Part shown: positions 35,201 to 47,200 of the stretch, in pieces | How the letters are laid out: the number at the start of each line of letters is the position of its first letter | How positions within the stretch are numbered: the stretch's first letter is position 1 | Origin: a virus | DNA length: 52,491 bases | Direction: 5' to 3' (one strand) | Virus record (IMG/VR): IMGVR_UViG_3300006922_000034 | Span: 1 to 52,491 of that record | Notes under the pieces: generated by a model | What the model was told of the DNA's origin: nothing | Database searches by the model: none | The model's input: the letters and a program-made list of their open reading frames with translations, nothing else | Position numbers and translations under genes: made by a program

Positions 35201-38200
35201 AACGATGTTTGGCGACCCAACAAGACTTATTGTACCACCTATGAATAAAAAGGTACTAGTAGATAAAACATCTAGAAAGTCTTGGGACTATAAATCTGCA
35301 GATAACTTTACTGTTCACGGCACAAAGGATGCAAACGGAAACTTCTTAACTAATATTGGTTATACTCAATTTATTAAAAGTTATCTAAACTTCCAAGGAC
35401 TTAACATTACAACAGATTTTTATGACAAATTAAAATCCTTAAATGTAAAACTTGGACATAGAATGGCAGGATTTATTGATAAAGATACTGCTACAATAAG
35501 AACAGACCAATACAGTACAACAGGGACATCTACAAGTTTAATTATACCAGATGAAAACATTCAACTAGAGTTACACAATTCCCCATACAAATCTAGGAAT
35601 GCTTATAGTGGTGTAATAATTGAGAAATCTACAAACGGATATAAAATAAGAGGTTACGATAAAAATAATACATACTTTAATATTTTAGAATCAGATACTT
35701 CCGGTCCAAGCCAAAGTATTACAAGGGGCGGAGACCCTGTAAGTTTTGCAAACTGGACATCCACAGTTGCATATCCTCAAAATAGTATAGTAAAATATTT
35801 AGATCAATATTATCAAGCAAAAAATAATATAGATGCAGATACTGGTTTTATAACTACTGACTGGACTTTATTACCAGCATTACCAACAACAGGAGGCGCA
35901 ACTGGTGTTGTTTATACAAACTCTACAGGAATAATTAAACGTATAGATTACGATAAAGAGTTTCTAACTGTACAAGATGTATTTGATTTCCTAATTAGTT
36001 TAGGTAGATACCATGCTTCGTTAGGATTTAACTTTGGTGAATATGATAATAGTATAAACGATGTCAGAGACTGGAACTATTCTGCAGAACAATTCTTATT
36101 CTGGGAAACAGGCGGATGGGAAGTAGGTAACACATTAGATTTATCTCCATTGTCCAATAAAGTTTCCTTTGCTAAAACCAATGAGTTTGTTGCAGAAGTC
36201 AAAGTAATAGATCAAAATCAATACTCATTGTTAGATGAAAATGGAGTATCTATTAATCCTAAAAATTGTGGTATTGTAAGGGAAGGAAATAATATAGAAA
36301 TAACTCCTCCTACAGGAAAGCAAATATACTCTGCTATATTATACACTAAGCAAACTGAACATGCTTTGATTGTTGATAATAAAACAGACTTTGCTGATAC
36401 AATTTTTAATACATTATATAACCAAAAACAAGACAGGCTTTTTATAAAAGCAAAAAGAACATTGGGCTGGGAAGGTAGATTAAGTAGTGAAGGATTTATT
36501 ATTAATGGAGAAGAATTACAGCCTAACTTAGATAATATTACGTCAACAATGGGCGACTATCATAATCTAGGATTCATACCAGTTGATAAACAAGTATACC
36601 AAGCATCAAGAGGACTTTTTGGATTTGATCAGAAAACATACTTAACAGATTTAGATATTTTAGATGACCAGCAAGTAGAATTCTTTAAGGGTATGATACA
36701 AAATAAAGGTACATTAACAGGTATTGGAAAACTTGCTAAAAGTAATTCTATTGTACAAGGTAATGTAACTGTATTTGACGAATGGGCTCTAAAAGTAGGT
36801 GAGTTCGGTGATATAGATAATGAACAAAGTATTGAACTTGCACTTACTAAAAAAGATATGGTTCAAGACCCACAACTTTTCAAACTAGAGTTTCCAGAAG
36901 ATACAACAGGATTTATTAAAGAAATCTTAGTAACAGAAAATAAAAGTTCTTACGAGACAGTTCCAGAAATAGAAATATCTGCACCCACAGAACCAGGTGG
37001 TATACAAGCAACAGGAAAAGTTAATTTAGTAGCAGGTGTTATATCCAGCATAGAAATAACAAACGGAGGTTCTGGATACGATGAACTTGCAACTGTTCAA
37101 ACTATTTTAGGTAATGTGAATGTAACAGGTGCTGATCTTAAATTTAATTCTGTAACAGTTGCAAGTAGCGACCTTATACCTGCGGCAAACATTACAGGTA
37201 TTAATAATATAACTATTACAGATCATCTTAATAGTAATTCTGCTCATACAATTGACTTATCTGGTGTAACAGAGATGGCAAACATTGCTACAAAAATTAA
37301 TAGTAAAGTAGAAACAAATGCTAATATTGTTGCTCAAGCAGTAACGTCATTTAATGCAGATGCTTGGACACTATCAAACACAACAGGATCTAATAATATG
37401 ATCGCTGTAAGTAGTCCAACAACTAGTCCAACAACATTAGAAGCAGGAATGCCTATAACGTTCTCAGGCAATGCACTAGGTGGATTAAATTTAAATACTA
37501 TATATTATGTTAGAGATATAAGTGTAATACAACCTGAAGACTTATCAGAATTTTATACAACATTTACTGTGTCAGCAACTGTAAATGGCTCAGCAGTAAA
37601 TCTTTCAAGTGCTACAGGCACTATGCAGGCGGCTGGTAGTAAAACAACAGTACTACAAATTTCAGGACAAGATTTTACATTAGGCGGAAGTGGTTTAGCC
37701 AACTTAATGTTGCCTACAACCAGAAATCAACCTAAACAAAGATATGCAATCGATGTTGCAAACAATACACAAGAAAATAATATTATAGTATCAGTATCTG
37801 GTACATCACTACAACCCTCCGGTAATTGGAGTTACGATAAAGGAGATAGATGGGAGTACACAACATCATCAACTGTTTTATCAGGCGCATATACACAAAT
37901 TATTAATACTACTGGCACAAAGCAAGGCACATCCATTTTAAGTAATAACCTTGTACAAATAGATGGGGAATATCCTTTTGTTGATGTGTATGTGAATAAT
38001 GTTAGATTAGTAAATGAAAACGGAGTTAATGTTTATAATGTTGCAAATGCAACAGCAATTACTTTCCCAGATGTAACATTATTACCAGACGGAAATATTA
38101 CTCCTGATGCTAATATTACTATTGTAGAACGAGCAACAATTGATTTTGATGATGCATACCAAGGTGATCTACCAGGTGCAGAACTTAATATTAAAGTACA

Positions 38201-41200
38201 GGCACAAGATGGTCTAGCAATTAAAGTAGAAGGAAAACGTTTATATACAATTACTGAAGACATACAAAACGATGAAATAATTACGATTGACATAGACGAC
38301 CCAACTAGATTCCTCAAGAAACCTACTGGTGTAAAAACAAATGCATTATGGCCAACAACCAATAAAGTTGATGCTACAGGTATTACAGATCCGAGTTACA
38401 GAGATATACCTAATGCTGGATATGTGAGAAGGGAAGACGTAAACTATCAGGCCTATGCGATATCAGATATACAAGATTTATTCGCAACAGATAGAATTTA
38501 TAAACCAAGCAAAGACGAATTAATTCATGTTGCATCTTCTGAAAATAAAGACTGGAATGTTTACAAATTAAGAGAAGCAGAAAACAGTAATATAAGTTTT
38601 ATAGAGCAAGAAGGAAGCGACATGTCCTCATACTTGTATACAACAGAAGATTTATTTAATTATGTAGATAGTAATCAACTACAACAAACAGATTTAAGTA
38701 GATTTATGGATTATACACTAGTACTTAAAAAAGCAAATATATCTGATAATGTTGTAATTTGGACTAACCAAGAAGTGGTAGATAAGCAATCAGCGATTAT
38801 TAAAGATTTTGGTGCTATAAGTATGATACAGGCAAATGTTGCCAATGTGGCACCTTTAAATACATACGACATTGTTGATATAGAAAAATACTCAGGGTTT
38901 GTGGCATATGGTACTTGTACAGCATCATCAAACACAAATATAGCAACTATAAATTATACAAGTGGTGCTGTATCACCGGTTAATGGAGATTATGTACAAC
39001 TTATAGATTTAGATACAACTGATACAACTTATACAGCAACATCTTTAGTACATAGTGACATTGCAACAGCAAACGCAGATTATCACGATAGTAAAATTAC
39101 TATAACAACATCTACATCTAATGTTTCAACACTAATAGCAAATGTTACACCTATAAGCCTTAACTTTACTGGTGCTGATCTAGTACTTGACGGCATCACA
39201 ACAAAAGCAAGTGATGTAAAAGATTTAACTTTTGTACCACATAGTGTTGACTATTCTGCTGGTACATTCGTAATTAATAGTGATGATACATTATTCCAAG
39301 ACTATTTTGGAAATAGTTCAGATTCTAATATTACAGCAGTAACAGGCGGTATTACAAATGTTACATTTACGGCAACTACAACAAGTAACGTAAATGGACA
39401 AATACATCAAATCTCAAATGTTAATGCATTAGAAAATACATTTACAATACCACAAAGTAACATAGCAGGACAAGTAGGAAATGTAATGATAGATTTCCAA
39501 ACAAAATGTGCCCTAGTTTCTAATACTGTTATTAGAAACGGTGTTCTTGATTCCGCTAATGTAGAAACAAGTTTCCAACCAGTTTATGCTGGTGATATAA
39601 TTAAAGTATTCACACAAAATATTAGAGGATACTATACAGTAGAACATGCTTATACAAAACGAATAGAAGAACCAAACGGAAATGTTTCTTATAAAAATGT
39701 ACAAGTAATTAATGCACCTTGGCATGAAAATATTGTTAAAACTGGACATTTTGTAGATAGAGGTGTAATAATTAATACATCTGAAGACCATGAAATACAT
39801 GAAGAATATGCAGGTAAAAGAGTATTAATACATAAGGCAAGTAATCCTTATTATAACCAAACATATAAAGTTAATAGAGTTCCAAGTAATACAAGTATAG
39901 AAGTATCAACACTTTTTGCTTACGAACCTGGTATAACAAATATCTCTAAATCAGTTATAGGTACAGTACAAGGTGTAGTAACAAATAATAAAGTTATTAC
40001 ACTTACAGCACCTGATGAGAATATTATACCATATATGATCGTTACAGGTACAGGAATTACAGAACATGTAAGGGTAATGAGTATTGCTAATAATGTTATA
40101 ACTTTAGATAAAGCAGTTACAGTTGCAAATACCGTAGAACTAACATTCCAAAATATGTCTATAATGACAACACTTGATCACGATGTTGTAAAACTAAACA
40201 ACACATCCTTTAGAATAGATGACGTAACAAGTGTAACAGGAATTGCAGATAGTTTAAACAGAACACAGGCTATTAAAAAAGGGTTTGTACAAAGTGATAC
40301 ATTCTACATAGACATTCCTATGATTACTTCAACTGTTGATATATTTGGTAACAAACCATGGGACTTTGCAGGTAGAACACCTTACATAGAAGACTTTGAT
40401 AAATGGGATCTTAAGAATTTAATTAAAACAGGTAAGTTAGTAGTAGATCCTAAAAAACCTGTACAGGAAATTAGGAAAACTGGACTTATTACTCTTGATG
40501 ATAATGAGAATTCTGTAAAATCAAAACCACAAACAACATACGAACCACAGATATTAGACCCAGTAGATAAAAATGTAGACCCTGCAATAGTGGCAACAAA
40601 CATTGCACAAGAAGGCAATGGTATGAATGTCGTAACGATTGACATGGTCACAGTTGATCCTAAATCTGCATTAAAAGGAACAGATAAAAATCCTGCATTG
40701 GGTAATAAACAAACAGCAGTACTTAATGGTAAATTACTTGCTGATGCTCCAACAAAACGTTGTGGACCAGATGCATGTGCTAAAGTTCCGTTTAGAGGAA
40801 CTCCAAAAGATGATCCATCACTAGGAAGAAAAACATGCTTTACAGGATCTAATATACCTTCAAATAGTTTTAGTGCAAACGGTTCAGGACACGGCAAAAG
40901 ACAATGGACAAGTGCTTATAGTGGTTACTACTCACCTAGAGGACAAGTAGGTGGTACAGACGGGTCACAAGGAATGACTAAACTTGGGGGTAGTATTTTA
41001 GGTGCTAAGACATGGAGTGATAACGGAAGTACAAAATCATGTACACTATCTTTTACACCAAATGTTGCTGGTAGGCTGTTTGTTCATGCATTCCAATCAG
41101 GTAAAAAACATTATAGTAACTCTAAAGTCACAGTATCAGGCGGAACAGTTATAGGACAAAGTACTGTACAAGGAAAATATTTAGGTAAATCAGGTGCTCA

Positions 41201-44200
41201 ACCAAACGGAGTAAGTAGTGCTATTATCGAAGTAGAGTTTGACGGTACACAACAAATTAGTATTACTGGTACATCTAGAGGTGGTAGCAACCACTGGCAT
41301 TCAATTGAATTCCATGTATCAGCAAAACGAAATGCGATGGATAATTGCTCTGAAGTTGTATACAAAAGCGATACAACAGTTACATCAGGTAATACAAATT
41401 CAGGAGTAGACAGAGACGATTCAGTTGCTTTCTTCTATAAACAACTACAAAATGTTAGAGGACAAAGAGATACCCATCACTTCCAAACAACAGGCAGTGG
41501 TGCAGGTACTTTATTCTTTGATAACTTTGGTGCCGCAGACGGTATCTTAATATATCAAGGTGCAACAAAAGGTGCAACAACAACCTTAGTAGGAATAAGT
41601 AATCCTCAAAGTCTGAGAAGACTGACAGATGATGAAAAGAATTTCTTTAGAACATCAGCCACAACATCAGGTACAAATGCTGGAGGCACTGGTCAATCAA
41701 CTGGTGGAAACCAAAACAATTATCAAAATAGTGGATTAGGAAAAAAACTTTTTAGTGCAGGACATAACCCAACACATAGCGGACAAAAGATAGGTGTTAA
41801 ATTTAGTGGTGCAATTGATTTTAATTTAGATCATACTAATGGTGCATATATTACTGTGGTTGTACAAAAAGATGGTACTAGTACAATTTATAAACAATGT
41901 ATACTATTACCAAAAGCACAACCAGTAATTGATGATCCAGGTGCAGATCCTAACCCAGTTATAGACTGTTCACAGCAAGGCGTAATTCCTGATAGTGCAA
42001 ATTCTAGTACAACTAATACACCTACAGGTGCTAGTACATCAATAATTACACAGTCAGGTACAGCATCAACTAAAAAACAAGGCGGTGGTGGTGGCGGTGG
42101 CGGATGGCTCAGATCCCTCATGGGTGGAAAACGTCATGCTAACTGGCAAGGATTTACAAGACCGTTTATGACAGGGTCAAGTTTTGTACCAAGTGTATTT
42201 AGAAAAACAGTTAAAACAGTATACCAACCTAGTTACGGAGTTCCAATATCGTTAGCAAGTGGTAGGTATGTAAACAACCAAGTACAACTTATAAGCGGTA
42301 ATTATATTGTTCCTCTAGCACAAAGAATGGAAGGTATAATACCAATTAGTGCTCCATTGCTAAGATCATTAGATGCAGAAACAATGCCTTTCTATAATGT
42401 ACTAGATGCAAATAGAAGTGCATTTGAAAAAGGCGGAATGTTCTATAACTTTAGTCCTAAACGTATTAATACAGATGTAAAACTAAATGACGGTGGAATA
42501 ATTAGTGTCACAGGCGGCGAATTATACGGATTACAAGTAAGCGATACATTCTTTTATGGCGATCCATATGACGGAACACTACCTATTGGTGGTAGTGGAG
42601 ACGATGATGATCCTATAACAACACCTCCGGAAGATATAGCAGAAGGACCTATAGATACTAACATAGACTTTAACGACAATAATTGGTTTATTACTATACA
42701 ACCTATAGATGAAAATGGTGGTGCAGGAGATGAAGTACCGGTACCAGTATATAGACCTACACCAGGTATTACAATTGATATTGGAAATGTAAATTTAAAT
42801 ACTGGCGACAATTTGTTTATTAATGGACAAGAAATTAAGTTCAATGGTAGCAGTCAAGAAGCAATTATGAAGTCGTTCAACTGTAATAAAGCAACAGGAT
42901 TTGATGTAACACCCGTTGGTGCAGATAAAGTTAGAATTAGTAGTTGTACAAATGCTCCTCTTACTGTTAAAGAAGGCTGTTCAGGTGGAATATATAAAGA
43001 AGTATTAGATTTCCATATTGTAAGATCCTTTATTAGTACTGAAGTAAGTAATACTGCTGTTATACCTGCTACAACAGGTTATTATAATGGTTCAGCAGGT
43101 ACTACAGAAACTGCGATATATACACACTATGATGTAGACGGTGGGTTTATAGGAAATACATCACCAAGTGACGCAACTACAGGTTCTGTATTATCAAGCA
43201 GAAATGTAACAACAGGCGGTAGTGGTTATGCAGTTGGAGATAGATTAAGATTAGTTGGTGGTACACCTATTGAAGATCCTTTTAGTGGTATTAAAGATAT
43301 ATGTATAGATCAACCAGGTGCAGGATATAGTGCACCAGAAAACATAGTTGTTAGAATAGGAGACGGTAGCACACCAGGAAGAAATGCAAGTGTTAAAACT
43401 GTCTTATTTGATGCTAATAATGGTATATCTAAAATTGTTATTGATAACCCAGGTGAAGAATACGATATAAATAGACCACCTAAAGTTACAATTTTAGATT
43501 TAGGAACAACACCAGTACCTACAGAATGGCAAGCAAATACAGCCTATACTACTAATGACATAGTATTCTATAAAAATAATTATATTGCATCTGTTGAAAA
43601 TATTAATGGCCCAGACAGTGATAGAGTAGCAGGTGAATACCAAATTACACTTTCTAATTTAAGGGAAAAATATAAAGGCGGAGTTGTTACTGTAACTATA
43701 GATGAGAATGGTGCGGCAACAATAGGAAACTTTGGTAGAGATAAAACAGTAGGATTTGAAATAGGTGATACTGTTACTATTCCTATAGAAACTTTAGCAA
43801 CAGAGGGAGTAGGCGGTTCAACCCCTATTACATTTGATGTACAATTTGTTGGATTAAATAAAACAGAATATTATACTGTAACAACAGACTTTACAACAAG
43901 TCAAGACTTTGTACCAGAGGAAAACTTTAAAGTAAGAAACAATATTTTCTCTAAGAGAGATGCAACAGCAAAAGCAACAGTTGATAATAACGGTTTAATT
44001 CCAAGGGTAGCAAAATTTGAAGTTACTAGTGTAGACCCAATAGGTGGAATTACAAGTGTTAGAATATTAGATAGAGGAATATATAAAGTATTCCCAACAG
44101 ACTTAACAAATGGTTTACCATTAGAATACGACCATATAAATTTAGGAGACGAAGCAGGACTAACTGCCGAAGGTTATTACACATCAGGTTCAGGACTAGG

Positions 44201-47200
44201 ACAATTTGATCCTATTACTTTAGAGGAACTTCCCTCTCCAGGAGGTTACGACCCTCTTAATAATTTACTAGTAGGTGGTAGTGGTGCTAAAATATTCTTA
44301 ACATCAAGAGAGATACCAGATTGTAGCCAACCAGGAACGGCTAAAAATGCTCTAGGTTTACCAGACCTAATTAATGATATTAATCCTGTAGACGAACTAG
44401 TAGCGGCTATACAAGATGCATTACAAAATTACGGATATAGTCCAGATGTTTTATATGCAGATTCTGTACCAATTAATGATAATATAAGCAGAATTAGAAT
44501 TGGAAGTCCTGCTTTCCCAGGTATCAGGATAGGAGGAACTCCGGGTTTACTAGATGGCTTAGGAATACCACCAGGTGATTACAATGTTGCTTCCCTTTGT
44601 GTTCAAGCAGTTATTGAAACACAAGATGGAAAAGAAGACAATCCTGAGGCATTACAAAAACTTACAGGACTTGCAGACGAACTAAATTTAGGTATAGAAA
44701 AGGATGGTCCTTTAGATGTAATTAAATTACTATGTGTTGACACAATTGGTGACCCAGCATTTGGACAAGTTCCAGGAGGCTCTGGCGGCAGTGGTCTTGC
44801 AGGGCAAGATCCTAATAGTATTTTTGGAGACGGTTCAGTAATTTTTGCAAAAGATTTATTCCAATACGAACTAAGATCACTTACAGGAAATCCAGTAAGA
44901 TTAAGATCAGGTTCTATGAGTCAAGAAGTAGATGTATTATATTTAGAAAGCCAAAGATATGCTACTGAATCGGATATTGCTACAGCAAATGCAACATATT
45001 CTACTATTCCAAATACGTTAAGTAGTTTTGGAAATGTTTGGATTGATAATTATCAAGGCAATGGTTGGGCATATTTAGAGAGCGGAAATATTGCTCCTGG
45101 TAGACAGCAAGAAAATTTAGTTGATACTAAGTTCCTTAATAAGGCACTTGTATATGATAATCAATCAGGCACACAAAGATTAGACTTACAAGTTTGGGAC
45201 CCATTTAAAGGTGTTATTCCAGGATACATTGATAAAGAAATAGACTTTATTTGTGCAGATGACCCAGTTGTTTATACAGGCTCTAGAAATAGATTTGACG
45301 ATAAACACGTTGGTAAAGTATGGTGGGATATTTCTACAATAAGATACAATTGGTATGAGCAAGGTTCTGCAAGAGATAGATGGTTGAATTGGGGTAGTAC
45401 ATTCCCAGGAAGTACTGTTTCAATATATGAATGGACAAAGAGTTCTGTATTGCCTACATCCTATTTAGGTTCCGGAACTCCTAGAAGTGCAAACATGTAT
45501 TTAGAATCTCAAGAATTAAATCCTGCAACTGGCAAATATGTACCAGTATATTTTTACTGGGTAAGAAATAAAGATACATTAAGTAACAATGCAAGGATAA
45601 ATTTAGGCAGAGATCTAACTGCTTTACAAATTGCAAAATACATTGCAGATCCTATAAATTATGGACTACAACTAATAAGTTTTGTTAAAGACAATTCCTT
45701 TACATTAACTAATGTTTCAAGTGAAATCAGAGATGAGGACGATAATTTACAAATTAACTTTAGTAAAAATCTTAACCCAGATGGTAAAAAGCATGTATCA
45801 TGGCAACTTGCAAGAGAAAATGATAACAACAGTATTATACCTGAAGACTTAACACAGAAACTTATAGATAGTATTTGTGGATTTGACGAATTAGGAAATA
45901 TGGTCCCTGATGGAACATTGAGTAAGGTACAAAGATACGGAATACAATTTAGACCTAGACAAACTATGTTTAAAGATATTAAAGAAGCAAGAAGATTGCT
46001 TGTTAATATTATTAACAAAGAATTTAATATTATTAAAATGAATACAGAGTTTGCTAATTGGGATTCTACATTACCAACAAATAGAACATATATAGAGCCT
46101 AAAAATTGGTATGCTGTTAAGAGTATAGATCCTGTTTCCAAAGAATTAGAATATTATGATGATTCTTATAAACCAATTTATAAAGTAAGTAGTGTTTCTG
46201 AATTAGACACCTTAAAACTTTCTATTAATGATGGTAGTATTATTCAAGTTAAAGGCAACGATACAGAAAGATATAAACTATATATGTATATAGGTTCTAA
46301 TCAATCGTTTAGATTAATTAGTATAGAAAACGAAATAGTACAATTAAAAGATACTGTATATACAGACGATTCTAACAGTATATTAAATAGTGAATTGCGT
46401 ACTTTATTAAAAATAATAAGTTCCAATACATTTAAAGATAAAGTATTATGGAATAAAATATTCTTTAACTTGCTAAAACATGCATACGTTGAACAAGGTC
46501 AACTAGACTGGGCATTTAAAACAAGTTACTTATATGTAGAAAAAGAAGAAACAGATTTAATTCAGTTTAACGGATTTAAACCAGAAAACTTTAACAAAGT
46601 ATTAGAGTATATGAATGAAGTAAAACCATATACAAGTAAAGTCAGAGAATATAAAGATGGTAAATCTGCACCAATAGAATACATTAAAGATCAAATGATT
46701 AGTGACTTTGATAGACCTGCTTATGTAGACCAAGATCAAGGAATAGTTAGAATATTAGATGATGACAGTAATTCAGATGTTGCTTTAATGAATTCTTTAG
46801 CAACACATAAAAAGTATGCAGGACTCACAGATAAATCCGGAGATCCTGTAAGAAAAATTAAAGATACTATTGTATTTGATAGAACTCACTTTGTTCCAAC
46901 AGAGTTTAACTGGAACATAGCAACAGAAAGTGCTAATATTAGTATTGCAAATAATTTAGCATGGTTAAAATCTAATTCAAATGCAGATGTTAGTGGAAAT
47001 GTAAATGTTAGATCTGTAGATAGAATAGTTAAATTTGATCCAGATGTTATAAACCAGTTTGATACAGAAATGGAAACATATTTAGTTTCTCAATCTTATG
47101 TTGCTGGTGAATCTGCAAATACAAGTGTTGTAGGAAATGCAACTATTATGTTTAATGCAGTAGAAGGCGGACACTTAGATAAAACATTAAGTTTAATTAA

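Noticed and set aside
39513-39800. Minus-strand 95-residue frame inside the giant gene
   Set aside because: Hydrophobic antisense shadow of AT-rich coding sequence, with no promoter, ribosome site or family resemblance.
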